From positions 1,054,001 through 1,118,000 of the forward strand of contig CBDCYF010000005.1 of the NCBI GenBank assembly GCA_965224065.1: a stretch of 64,000 nucleotides of DNA. The letters run 5' to 3'. This DNA is from JAOTZA01 sp965224065 (GTDB lineage Bacteria; Acidobacteriota; Thermoanaerobaculia; Multivoradales; JAHEKO01). The position numbers and the translations under genes are program-made. Numbering within the stretch: the first letter of the stretch is position 1; every line of letters begins with the position of its first letter. A model generated the notes under the pieces. That model was given only the letters and a program-made list of their open reading frames with translations, was not told the DNA's origin and ran no database searches. This document shows positions 8,155 through 15,335 of the stretch, one piece after another.

Positions 8155-9000
8155 TCACCTCGCGTTGTCGGAGGTTTCTTTGGGTTCCAGAACACAGGCG
8201 TCTAGGAACTGCTGGCCAAAATCGGTGAATTTGATCGTGTAATCACGGATAAATGGATGAAAGTGCTCGGTTTCGTCGCTCAAGTGCTTCGCGACACTTG
8301 GGCTTTTGTGCAGGCCCTCCACAGCCTCGACGTTGCCACAGCGGCCCCGCAGGATTTCGACCAGACCCAGTCGGGACAGATTGTCGAGATACACCGCGCA
8401 GAGGCCACAGTCCTCACATCGTGCCTGCTCGGCAACCATTGAGACGTTTCGCCTCAATGTAAGGTAGCCCCCTTTCGGAAACGTCGGCGACTTCATTTCG
8501 GTTAGGAGGAACACGGTTGGCACGGGGCCGTATCTGTCCTCTGCCATGTGCGTCAGAATCCTGGCCTCGTCTGGACTGAGTTGCCGGATTGTCTCGACGA
8601 AAGCGGGATGTGCGAGAGTCGCAGTGTTGCGGTCCATCGCTGTTCCGAGCAACTTGGCGTACATCTCGCGAAGATCTGGGTCCTGCGCCGAGAAACGAAG
8701 GGCCTCAACCGCCGGCCCAGCCACGGAAGCTCTGGGCGTTTGGATCCGTTCCCGCGGAATATTCCTAAAACGCTCCGACAATCTCCTGTCGAGGTAATCC
8801 GAGATCTGGTCGTAGCCCCATACCAGCGCCGAAAGCGGCGCGAGAGCGACTCGCACCGTCTTGGCTATGACCTCAATGGACCTACCTAGCTCCCTCGCTG
8901 CCGGCTGGATCGCATCCTGATAGGCAGGGACCGCTTCGAGGATTCCCCTCGTGGCATCGGCTGCATCCTTGATGGTCCCAGCTCGCTTTTCCTCTGACAC
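8155..9000 (-). CDS. Abi-alpha (DUF4393) family protein
   Basis: 281 residues from a GTG start at 9000 preceded by AGAGGA. The sequence follows the DUF4393/Abi-alpha pattern: VPAYQDAIQPAARELGRS, then IAKTVRVALAPLSALVWGYD, a PRASVAGPAVEALRF segment, LREMYAKLLGTAMD, AHPAFVETIRQLSPDEARIL and a C-terminal YLDNLSRLGLVEI. This family is named for an abortive-infection association, though its mechanism is not established to my knowledge. It contains a Cys pair (CEDCGLC). Its place in a tRNA-anchored island agrees with a defence or mobile-element stability role. Family assignment is firm; function in this cell is inference. Confidence 0.88.
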   Translation of the reverse strand: MSEEKRAGTIKDAADATRGILEAVPAYQDAIQPAARELGRSIEVIAKTVRVALAPLSALVWGYDQISDYLDRRLSERFRNIPRERIQTPRASVAGPAVEALRFSAQDPDLREMYAKLLGTAMDRNTATLAHPAFVETIRQLSPDEARILTHMAEDRYGPVPTVFLLTEMKSPTFPKGGYLTLRRNVSMVAEQARCEDCGLCAVYLDNLSRLGLVEILRGRCGNVEAVEGLHKSPSVAKHLSDETEHFHPFIRDYTIKFTDFGQQFLDACVLEPKETSDNAR

Positions 9001-9238
9001 TCAAATCCTCTGCTCGACAACTTGGACTAGGCGGCGGTATTCGCGCTTGACGCTATCGGCCCTTGCACCGTCGTGTTGCCATCCATTCGGGCAAGTGTGC
9101 AATCTGGTTCCACAAGCCTACTAGCAAGACTCTAGCATTTCGTTTCTTTCTTCCCTCAGCCTCTGTCGTTGTCAGCCAGGCCATCTCAAGGTTAGCAAGT
9201 GCTTGCGACGAGCGAGGATTCCAGCGGCACTCGGACAT
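9001..9238 (-). pseudogene. possible decayed small gene upstream of Abi-alpha
   Basis: A minus-strand frame starting at ATG 9238 (MSECRWNPRSSQALANLEMA) reads through LVGLWNQIAHLPEW and stops near 9053. Another frame picks up with a plausible coding end, KREYRRLVQVVEQRI, whose TGA directly abuts the GTG of the Abi-alpha gene. Joining them would need a frameshift near 9085. This may be the remnant of a gene once coupled to Abi-alpha; product unrecognised. The rest of the gap up to 9396 shows no gene. Confidence 0.25.
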
Positions 9239-9396
9239 CGAGATCCCTCACGACAGGTACCTTTCCACCATCCTCGTCGCCACCGATTCTGTGTGTGACT
9301 CTCGAGCCGCAGCACAAGAGGCCCAAGACTATCTCGGCCTCGATCCGTTCGGCCCACTACTTGCCATCAGTTTTGCGCAGGAGGCCTTGGTAGCAA

Positions 9397-9494
9397 ACAG
9401 CCAGGGACTCGCTTCAAAGCGGCGGCGACCTGAGGGAGGCGGCGCGACCACCGAGGTCGCTGGCGACCGGCCGGCAGGGGCGCCGGCCGCTTCA
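9397..9494. repeat. partial att-like repeat copy and GC-rich intergenic repeat
   Basis: 9399-9466 repeats the AGCCAGGGACTCGCTTCAAAG...GAGGTCGCTGGC section of the 151-bp repeat. It is followed at 9469-9494 by a member of the GCCGGCAGGGGCGCCGGCCG family that recurs in gaps across the window. It marks a third, incomplete repeat unit at the right island border. Confidence 0.6.
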
Positions 9495-9509
9495 GAGTGC
9501 AATCAGATT

Positions 9510-9660
9510 TGGTGAGCCGCCAGGGACTCGCTTCAAAGCGGCGGCGACCCAAGGGAGCCGGCGCGACCACCGAGGTCGCTGGCAGGTCAGCCAGTTTCCG
9601 CCCGAGGCGGAAACTGGTGAGCCGCCAGGGACTCGAACCCCGAACCCACAGATTAAGAGT
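9510..9660. repeat. 151-bp direct repeat, right copy (overlaps tRNA-Lys)
   Basis: Partner of 5355-5505, same length, about 93% identical by eye. It includes the 3' 46 bases of the intact tRNA-Lys (9615-9660); the first 21 bases (9510-9530) duplicate the tRNA 3' end once more. Within it a GTTTCCGCC/GGCGGAAAC inverted repeat borders the tRNA CCA end. Confidence 0.8.
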
Positions 9661-9690
9661 CTGTTGCTCTGCCAGTTGAGCTAGCGGCCC
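9615..9690 (-). tRNA. tRNA-Lys(CTT)
   Basis: 76 bases on the minus strand with a full cloverleaf. The acceptor GGGCCGC pairs with GCGGCTC (one G-U), the anticodon stem ACAGA/TCTGT encloses loop CTCTTAA with anticodon CTT, the T loop is GTTCGAGTC-like, and CCA is encoded. It reads AAG codons. A TATAAT lies 11 bases upstream. Its 3' half is duplicated at 5460-5505, making this gene the apparent integration site of the island. Confidence 0.95.
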
Positions 9691-9701
9691 ACGAGCGACG
9701 G

Positions 9702-9707
9702 ATTATA
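9702..9707 (-). promoter_or_regulatory. -10 box of tRNA-Lys
   Basis: Perfect TATAAT on the minus strand, 11 bases upstream of tRNA position 1, the right distance for transcription to begin just before the tRNA. No convincing -35. A perfect TCCCGCC/GGCGGGA hairpin at 9713-9727 sits just behind it and may end the thiS transcript. Confidence 0.6.
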
Positions 9708-9740
9708 AGCCGGTCCCGCCCGGCGGGAAAGACCTATTCT

Positions 9741-9944
9741 CTACCCGCCCTGAACGAACCGCACGACCTCCAGGCGATCGCCGGGCTCGAGCGCGGTGGT
9801 CTCGAGGAGGGCGCGCTTGAGGATCTCGCCGTTGTGTTCGACGGCCACGAGGCGCGGGTCGTGCCCGAGCTCGCGCAGGAACCCCGCCACGGTGACCCCT
9901 TCCACCGCGGTCATGTCTTTGCCGTTGACCCGAAGCTCGATCAC
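9741..9944 (-). CDS. thiS: ThiS-like sulfur-carrier protein
   Basis: 67 residues from a GTG at 9944 that overlaps the TGA of the preceding gene by four bases. The beta-grasp pattern VIELRVNGKDM ... VTVAGFLRELGHDPRLVAV ... LEPGDRLEVVRFVQGG matches ThiS, including the C-terminal Gly-Gly that is adenylated and thiocarboxylated to donate sulfur in thiazole synthesis of thiamine. No thiG or other thi gene is in the window. Coupling to the unknown protein at 9941-10681 leaves open that this carrier serves another sulfur-transfer or conjugation pathway. A longer frame extending to 10838 is an artefact of high GC. Confidence 0.85.
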   Translation of the reverse strand: MIELRVNGKDMTAVEGVTVAGFLRELGHDPRLVAVEHNGEILKRALLETTALEPGDRLEVVRFVQGG

Positions 9945-10681
9945 AGTAGGTGTTTGATCTCGGCGGTGCCGATGTCGCTGGTGGCGGTGACGATCAGGGC
10001 CGCCGAGCCCTTGGGCAAGCTCGGGATATCGATCAGCAAGCTCAAGTTGCCGGATTCGTCGGTCGAACCGTTGCCCAGGGTCGCGGGCTCGCTGGTGGTG
10101 GAGATCAGACGTACGGCGACAGCGGCATCGGCGATGGGCGTCTTCGACGAGCTGGTCTCGGTGCGGAAGACGAGGCGCACCTGTTCCCCCAGTTTGAGAT
10201 CGTCGGAGGCGTCCATGCTGACCACCAGGTGCTCCTGTTCGGCTTCGGAGCTCAGGTAGTCGAGGATGACCTGGTCGAGGCTGGGGGTGGAGCTCGTCTC
10301 GTCCCGCGGTGGGGGCGCGGGGGCATCGCGGGTCGGGGGCGGCGGCTCTTCGACCGCGGTTCCCGGCTGCAGGGTCGGCTGCGCCGGGGCGGTCGTGGCC
10401 GGACCGAGCGGCCCGACACGACGCTCGACTTCGGCATCCAGGCTGCCGGCGCCGATCTCGCCGATCATCTCGCGGTGCTGGGTCTCCAGAAGCTGGAGGA
10501 CTTCCTCTTTTCCCCGCCCTTCGCTGAGCATGGTCTGGTAACCGGTGCGGCGCCGGCCGACAATCTGGCCGCCGACGTAGACCAGGCTCTCGACGCACGG
10601 ATTGTTGACCCCTTTGTCCTCGGTCTGGACATGGAAAACCACTCCGCGGTGGCGGATGTCGGTGTTGTACCCGGTGATCAT
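9941..10681 (-). CDS. uncharacterised protein coupled to thiS
   Basis: 246 residues with the start placed at ATG 10681 behind GGGGAAGGG; an upstream start at 10714 is possible. Residues 1-75 look like a compact conserved beta-rich domain (ITGYNTDIRHRGVVFHVQTE ... YVGGQIVGRRRTGYQT). A Pro/Ala-rich linker follows (about 90-130), then an Ig-like C-terminal domain (LKLGEQVRLVFRTET ... TDESGNLSLLIDIPSLPKG). No signal peptide is evident. Overlaps thiS by GTGA, so the two are made together. I cannot name the family. Confidence 0.65.
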   Translation of the reverse strand: MITGYNTDIRHRGVVFHVQTEDKGVNNPCVESLVYVGGQIVGRRRTGYQTMLSEGRGKEEVLQLLETQHREMIGEIGAGSLDAEVERRVGPLGPATTAPAQPTLQPGTAVEEPPPPTRDAPAPPPRDETSSTPSLDQVILDYLSSEAEQEHLVVSMDASDDLKLGEQVRLVFRTETSSSKTPIADAAVAVRLISTTSEPATLGNGSTDESGNLSLLIDIPSLPKGSAALIVTATSDIGTAEIKHLL

Positions 10682-10740
10682 GACGAGCCCTTCCCCGGCC
10701 CTCCCGGCCGCCACGGCCTCTTCCGGCGGCGGAACCGAGG

Positions 10741-10746
10741 ATTATA
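10741..10746 (-). promoter_or_regulatory. -10 box upstream of the 9941-10681/thiS operon
   Basis: Perfect TATAAT on the minus strand about 60 bases before the chosen ATG, inside GGGACTATAATCC. The -35 region is not recognisable. Confidence 0.45.
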
Positions 10747-10879
10747 GTCCCGAAACGCCTATTTCCCGCCGGCCCGTCTTGCCGACTTTCTCGCGGGCGT
10801 GAAACAATGCCCTCTGGTTTCTGCCGCGGCCTGACCACCCGCTCATACGGAAAATCCCTTCCTACGGAGGATCGTCACT

Positions 10880-11689
10880 ATGGCTCAGCCTGCTGCTGAC
10901 CAGCGCCCAAAGCTGGTCCAATACGAGGTCAAGGAGGGTATCGCCTACCTCACCCTCGCCGACCCACCCGCCAACACCTACACGCACGAGATGATGCGCG
11001 ATCTGGACGAGGGCATCCTCGCCGCGCGCTTCGACGAGAACGTCCACGTCATCGTGCTCTCGGGTCTGGGCGAGAAGTTCTTCTGCGCCGGCGCCAACAT
11101 CAACATGCTCCAGCAGTCGGACCCGACCTTCAAGTACTACTTCTGTCTGCACGCCAACGAGACGTTGAACCGGCTCGAGCACACGCCCAAGCTGGTCATC
11201 GCCGCGCTCAACGGACACACGGTGGGCGGCGGCCTGGAGATCGCCATGGCCGCGGACTTGAGGATCGCCAAGAAGGACGCCGGCAAGTTGGGGCTGCCCG
11301 AGATCAATCTCGGTGTGCTCCCCGGCACCGGCGGCACCCAGCGGCTGGCCCGCATGATCGGCAAGAGCCGCTCGATCGAGCTCATGGTCACGGGCAAGCT
11401 CCTGTCGTTCGAGGAAGGTCAGGAGATGGGCTGTGTCAACCAGATCTTCGATGGCGACGATTTCATGGACCAGATCCACGAGTACGCCAAGCAGTTCTGC
11501 ACCCCCAACAAGGCCTCCAAGGCGGTCGGGCGGATCAAGCGCTCAGTACAGTCGGGCGCGGAGGTGCCGTTCGAGAGCGGTCTGGCGATCGAGCGCGAGC
11601 TCCAGCAGCAGCTTTTCCAGAGCCAGGATGCCAAGGAGGGGTTGGCGGCTTATGTGGAGAAGCGCAAGCCTGACTTCACCGCAACGTAA
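10880..11689 (+). CDS. enoyl-CoA hydratase/isomerase (crotonase) family protein
   Basis: 269 residues; ATG behind ACGGAGGA. Typical crotonase fold: oxyanion-hole segment FFCAGANINML, then NGHTVGGGLEIAMAADLRIA and LPEINLGVLPGTGGTQRL. Both catalytic-type glutamates (in GGLEIA and LPEINLG) are present, consistent with hydration of enoyl-CoA in fatty- or amino-acid degradation. First gene of a rightward cluster with an aldehyde dehydrogenase, thiolase, C26 amidase and a second crotonase. The exact acyl substrate cannot be read from sequence. Confidence 0.88.
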   Translation: MAQPAADQRPKLVQYEVKEGIAYLTLADPPANTYTHEMMRDLDEGILAARFDENVHVIVLSGLGEKFFCAGANINMLQQSDPTFKYYFCLHANETLNRLEHTPKLVIAALNGHTVGGGLEIAMAADLRIAKKDAGKLGLPEINLGVLPGTGGTQRLARMIGKSRSIELMVTGKLLSFEEGQEMGCVNQIFDGDDFMDQIHEYAKQFCTPNKASKAVGRIKRSVQSGAEVPFESGLAIERELQQQLFQSQDAKEGLAAYVEKRKPDFTAT

Positions 11690-11809
11690 GTTTGCAAATA
11701 TGACCGGATCTACTGCGTTGCGCTCCCATTGGGGTCCTCGACGTACTTCAAGTACGCCTGCGTCCCCCTCGGTCGCGCGCCTTGTATCTCCGGCCATCTT
11801 CACAAACTT
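11688..11809. repeat. 122-bp imperfect palindromic element
   Basis: Terminal inverted repeats of 21 bases at 11688-11708 and 11789-11809 match at 17 positions (AAGTTTG..AA.ATG.CCGGA). The inner part also pairs partially around CGTACTTCAAGTACG, so the whole element could fold into one long hairpin. It starts inside the TAA of the crotonase gene and fills the gap before the aldehyde dehydrogenase. Looks like a REP/MITE-type element or an attenuator between two co-oriented genes. Confidence 0.6.
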
Positions 11810-11836
11810 CAGGCTTGGAGTTTTCGGCAGGAGTAG

Positions 11837-13312
11837 ATGATGGGACTTCCCACTACCGCGGTCGAGCCCAAGCTGCCGCCGGCGCGTCTTTTTATCGGCG
11901 GCGAGTGGACCGAGCCGACGGGCGGCAAGACGTTCTCGACCGAGAATCCGGCCACCGAGGAGACGATCTGCGAGGTGGCGTCGGCGGGCGCCGACGACGT
12001 GGACCGGGCGGTGGCCTCGGCCGGGGCCGCGCTGGGCGGCGAGTGGGGCAAGATGTCGGCGCGCGAGCGCGGGCTCCTGCTGTGGCGGATCGCCGACGCC
12101 CTGGAGGCGCGGATCGACGAGTTCGCGCTGGTCGAGACGCTCGACAACGGCAAACCGATCTTCGAGTCGCGCTATGTCGACGTGCCGACTGCGATCGAGG
12201 CGCTGCGCTATTTCGCCGGTTGGGCCGACAAGATCCACGGCGACGCCTTCCCGGTCCAGGGACCGTTCACCATGGCCTACACGCGGCGTGAGCCCATGGG
12301 AGTGGTCGCCGCGATCACGCCGTGGAACTTCCCCCTGATCCAGGCGATGTGGAAGATCGCCGCGGCCCTGGCCTGTGGCAACACGGTCATCCACAAACCG
12401 GCCTCTTACACCGCGCTGACGGCGCTCAAATTCGGCGAGCTGGCGTCCGAGACCGGGCTGCCGGCGGGAGTGCTCAACGTGCTCCCGGGCGGTGGCGCCG
12501 AGGTCGGTGGCGCGCTGGTGAAACATCCGGGCGTCGCCAAGGTCTCGTTTACCGGCTCGACCGACGTCGGCAAGGGCATCATGCGAGATGCCGCAGAGAC
12601 GGTCAAGCGGGTCACTCTCGAGCTCGGAGGCAAATCCCCCAATATCGTCTTTGCGGACGCCGATCTCGGCCAGGCGGTCAAGGGCGCCTACAACGGCATC
12701 TTCTACGGCAAGGGCGAGGTCTGCGCCGCCGGCTCGCGGCTTTTTGTCGAGCGCGGCGTCCACGATGAGCTGCTGGACAAGCTGGTCGAGCGGACCGCCC
12801 GTCTTCAGCCCGGCGACCCGCTCCACCCCAAGACCCGTCTCGGAGCGCTGGTCTCGGCCGGCCAGCGCGAGTCGGTCCTCGGCTATGTGGGGATCGGCCG
12901 GGACGAGGGCGCCGAGGTGGCGCATGGAGGCGAGGCTGCCGACATCGACGGCAAGGGCTACTTCATGCACCCGACCATCCTGACCGGGGTGGACAACTCG
13001 ATGCGGGTGGCCCAGGAAGAGATCTTCGGCCCGGTGCTGGTGACGATCCCCTTTGACGAGCCGGAAGAGGCGGTCGAGATGGCCAACGCCTCGATCTACG
13101 GCCTCGCCGCCGGCATCTGGACCCGCGACGTCGGCAAGGCGCACGCGGTGGCCGCCAAGGTGCAGGCCGGAACCGTGTGGATCAACCAGTACAACTGGTA
13201 TGACTCCGGCGCCTCGTTTGGCGGCTACAAACAGTCCGGCTTCGGCCGCGAACTGGGACGCCAGGCGCTCGAGTCCTACACCGAGACCAAGACCGTTTTT
13301 GTCGGCAAGTAG
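11837..13312 (+). CDS. NAD(P)-dependent aldehyde dehydrogenase
   Basis: 491 residues; start at the first of two adjacent ATG codons behind GGCAGGAG. ALDH superfamily marks: RLFIGGEWTEP, the Rossmann region ITPWNFPLIQAMWKIAAAL, general base Glu in LELGGKSPN, catalytic Cys296 in GKGEVCAAGSR, EEIFGPVL and the tail SFGGYKQSGFGRELG. It oxidises an aldehyde to the acid in the cytosol. The betaine/aminoaldehyde-like C-terminal region and the nearby C26 amidase are compatible with a polyamine or GABA-type aldehyde, but this is only inference. Confidence 0.9.
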   Translation: MMGLPTTAVEPKLPPARLFIGGEWTEPTGGKTFSTENPATEETICEVASAGADDVDRAVASAGAALGGEWGKMSARERGLLLWRIADALEARIDEFALVETLDNGKPIFESRYVDVPTAIEALRYFAGWADKIHGDAFPVQGPFTMAYTRREPMGVVAAITPWNFPLIQAMWKIAAALACGNTVIHKPASYTALTALKFGELASETGLPAGVLNVLPGGGAEVGGALVKHPGVAKVSFTGSTDVGKGIMRDAAETVKRVTLELGGKSPNIVFADADLGQAVKGAYNGIFYGKGEVCAAGSRLFVERGVHDELLDKLVERTARLQPGDPLHPKTRLGALVSAGQRESVLGYVGIGRDEGAEVAHGGEAADIDGKGYFMHPTILTGVDNSMRVAQEEIFGPVLVTIPFDEPEEAVEMANASIYGLAAGIWTRDVGKAHAVAAKVQAGTVWINQYNWYDSGASFGGYKQSGFGRELGRQALESYTETKTVFVGK

Positions 13313-14498
13313 GCCACCCCTCGCGCTGATCGCGCCCGTGCGCACCCCGATCGGGAAGTTCGGGGGCGCGCTGGCGGCGCTTTCGGCCGCCGATCTGGGG
13401 ACCCACGCGGCCGAGGCCTGTCTCGAGCGCTCGGGTGCCGACCCTCAGCAGGTCGATCAGACCGTCTTCGGGCACGCCCGCCAGGCGGGCGGCGGCCCCA
13501 ACACCGCGCGGCAGGTCTCCTTTCGCGCCGGAGTGCCGGTCGAGCGGCCGGCATTCACCATCAACCAGGCGTGCGGCTCCGGTCTCCAGGCGGTGTTCGA
13601 CGCCGCCCGCGCCATCCGGCTGGGCGAGGCCGAGCTGGTCCTGGCCGGCGGCACCGAGAGCATGTCGAACACCCCGTACCTGCTCCCGCGCGCCCGCTGG
13701 GGCCACCGGCTGGGGCACGCCGAGCTGACCGACGGCATGTACCGCGACGGCTTCAACGATCCGCTCTCGGGGCTGGTCATGGGCGAGACCGCGGAAGTGC
13801 TCGCCGAGCGCTCGGGAGTCGACCGCGCCGCCGCCGACGAATACGCCGCCGAGAGCCAGAACCGCTGCGAGGCGGCGCGTGGGAGCGGCCGCTTTGAACG
13901 TGAGATCGCACCGGTCGAGATCACCGACCGCAAGAAGCGGACGATGACGGTCGCCCACGACGAGCACCCGCGCGACGGCGTCAGCGCGAACTCACTCGCC
14001 AAGCTGCGTCCGGTCTTCCGAGAAGGCGGCACCGTGACCGCGGGCAACGCTTCGGGGATCACCGATGGCGCGGCGGCGGTGCTGGTCGCCAGCGGGGAAA
14101 AGGCCCGAGACCTGGGGCTCGAGCCCGACGCCTGGCTCATCAACTGGACCGTCGTCGGTGTCGAGCCCGAGGTGATGGGGATCGGCCCGGTGCCGGCCGT
14201 GCAACAACTCCTCGAGCGCAACAAGGTCAGCACCGAGTCGATCGACGAGATCGAGCTCAACGAGGCGTTCGCCAGCCAGGTTCTGGCGTGTCTCAAGGAA
14301 CTTCCCTTCGACCGCGACCGGGTCAACCCGGACGGCGGCGCCATCGCCCTCGGACACCCGATCGGCTGCACGGGGACCAGGATTCTGACCACGTTGATCC
14401 ACGGATTGGCCGAGCGGGGAGCCAACCGCGGCATCGCCACGCTGTGCGTGTCGGGCGGCATGGGCCTGGCGGCCCTGGTCGAGAGGGAGCCGTCGTGA
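13299..14498 (+). CDS. acetyl-CoA acetyltransferase (thiolase)
   Basis: The thiolase fold begins at LALIAPVRTPIGKFGG, so I place the start at TTG 13299 (399 residues), overlapping the aldehyde dehydrogenase end by 14 bases; a GTG at 13338 would delete the first strand. Catalytic residues are present: Cys in NQACGSGLQAV, His in GGAIALGHPIGCTG, Cys in TLCVSGGMGLAAL. It condenses or cleaves (aceto)acetyl-CoA, linking the crotonases to central metabolism. The frame is open further upstream to 13053, but that part is a shadow of the preceding gene. Confidence 0.9.
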   Translation: MSASRPPLALIAPVRTPIGKFGGALAALSAADLGTHAAEACLERSGADPQQVDQTVFGHARQAGGGPNTARQVSFRAGVPVERPAFTINQACGSGLQAVFDAARAIRLGEAELVLAGGTESMSNTPYLLPRARWGHRLGHAELTDGMYRDGFNDPLSGLVMGETAEVLAERSGVDRAAADEYAAESQNRCEAARGSGRFEREIAPVEITDRKKRTMTVAHDEHPRDGVSANSLAKLRPVFREGGTVTAGNASGITDGAAAVLVASGEKARDLGLEPDAWLINWTVVGVEPEVMGIGPVPAVQQLLERNKVSTESIDEIELNEAFASQVLACLKELPFDRDRVNPDGGAIALGHPIGCTGTRILTTLIHGLAERGANRGIATLCVSGGMGLAALVEREPS

Positions 14499-15226
14499 AG
14501 CCAACTACCCTAGTCGTCGTCGCCCGCACGGAGAAGAAGGCGGAGCGGACCGTGGATGCCCTCAAACAGGTGCGCATCGACGGTGAAGAGATCCGGGTCC
14601 TGACCCCGGCGGCGGACCGCGACGACCGGATCCGCGTCGGAGCGCGCGCTGCAGGGGTCGTGCTGTGCGGAGGGCCCGATCTCGAGCCCTGGCGCTATGG
14701 CGAGGAGCCCCTGCCGGGGGCCAACCTCTCGCTGCGGCCCGAGCTCGATCAGCTCGAGTACGACGTCCTGGAGGGCGCTCGCGATGCGGCCACGCCGGTC
14801 TGGGCGATCTGCCGCGGGATGCAGACCTTGAACGTCTTTCTCGGCGGCACCCTGTGGCAGGACCTTCCGACCCAGGTTCCCGGAACTGACGATCACTACG
14901 TTCGAGAGCCGCTCGACCATCTCGCACACGGGATCGACGTCACCGACCGCTCGACCCCGTTCGGCGAGCTTCTCGCCGCCGCCGAAACCAAAGACCCCGA
15001 GAGCACCCGCGTCAACACCCGCCACCATCAGGCCGTCAAGGACCTGGCCCCGGGCCTACACGCCGTGGCCTCCTCGCCCGACGGCGTTCTGGAAGTCCTC
15101 GAGGGGCGGGATGGAGCTTGGTGGCTCCGGGGCGTCCAATGGCACCCGGAAGACCTGCTGGCCCTGCCGCTCCAGCGGCGCCTGTGGCGAGACTTTGTCG
15201 AACAGGCCCTCGCGGCGCCGTCATGA
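14495..15226 (+). CDS. class-I glutamine amidotransferase-like peptidase C26 (gamma-glutamyl hydrolase type)
   Basis: 243 residues from a GTG that overlaps the thiolase TGA by four bases. Contains the nucleophile elbow VWAICRGMQTLNVFLGG and the downstream His-Glu in GVQWHPED, as in PuuD-type gamma-glutamyl-GABA hydrolases. In that pathway the enzyme removes glutamate from a gamma-glutamylated amine acid. It is translated with the thiolase and followed by a second crotonase, suggesting a catabolic operon for an amino or polyamine substrate. Related C26 enzymes act on other gamma-glutamyl amides, so substrate is uncertain. Confidence 0.82.
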   Translation: MKPTTLVVVARTEKKAERTVDALKQVRIDGEEIRVLTPAADRDDRIRVGARAAGVVLCGGPDLEPWRYGEEPLPGANLSLRPELDQLEYDVLEGARDAATPVWAICRGMQTLNVFLGGTLWQDLPTQVPGTDDHYVREPLDHLAHGIDVTDRSTPFGELLAAAETKDPESTRVNTRHHQAVKDLAPGLHAVASSPDGVLEVLEGRDGAWWLRGVQWHPEDLLALPLQRRLWRDFVEQALAAPS

Positions 15227-15237
15227 GCTCCCCCCCT

Positions 15238-15299
15238 GAAGCGGCCGGCGTCCCTGCCGGCCGATCTTTCAACAGTAACGCCGGCGCCTCTGCCGGCCG
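15238..15299. repeat. two copies of GC-rich intergenic repeat (family G2)
   Basis: GAAGCGGCCGGCGTCCCTGC-type unit at 15238-15263 and a shorter relative at 15279-15299, confined to the gap between the C26 gene and the second crotonase. Further members occur at 9469, 16113-16277, 16748, 36127, 41010-41085 and 53881-53950. Confidence 0.7.
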
Positions 15300-15335
15300 G
15301 TTACCCGACCACTCTTCCAATAAGGAGACCCCCTG

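Larger units (their letters stand above)
5506..9614. mobile_element. putative genomic island integrated at tRNA-Lys(CTT)
   Basis: About 4.1 kb lies between the direct repeats at 5355-5505 and 9510-9660, on the 3' side of the intact tRNA-Lys. Base composition is visibly lower in GC than the neighbourhood (line 6361-6420 has 27 G+C of 60; 12001-12060 has 49 of 60). Cargo: histidine kinase, response regulator, a small HTH/excisionase-like protein, an Abi-alpha protein and decayed coding fragments. No integrase or transposase was found, so it is either a decayed element or a satellite mobilised in trans. Confidence 0.7.

Noticed and set aside
8155..9000. Reading the Abi-alpha protein as a toxin of a toxin-antitoxin pair
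   Set aside because: No antitoxin-like gene is adjacent; the small HTH-like gene is divergent and resembles excisionases more than antitoxins.
13053..13298. N-terminal extension of the thiolase into the aldehyde dehydrogenase gene
   Set aside because: The extension has no thiolase sequence; the family fold begins at LALIAPVRTPIG and the real start is most likely TTG 13299.
11543..13345. 600-codon minus-strand open frame across the aldehyde dehydrogenase
   Set aside because: It runs opposite a gene with full ALDH motifs; its composition is typical of antisense frames in GC-rich coding DNA (no motifs, many Arg/Gly/Asp).
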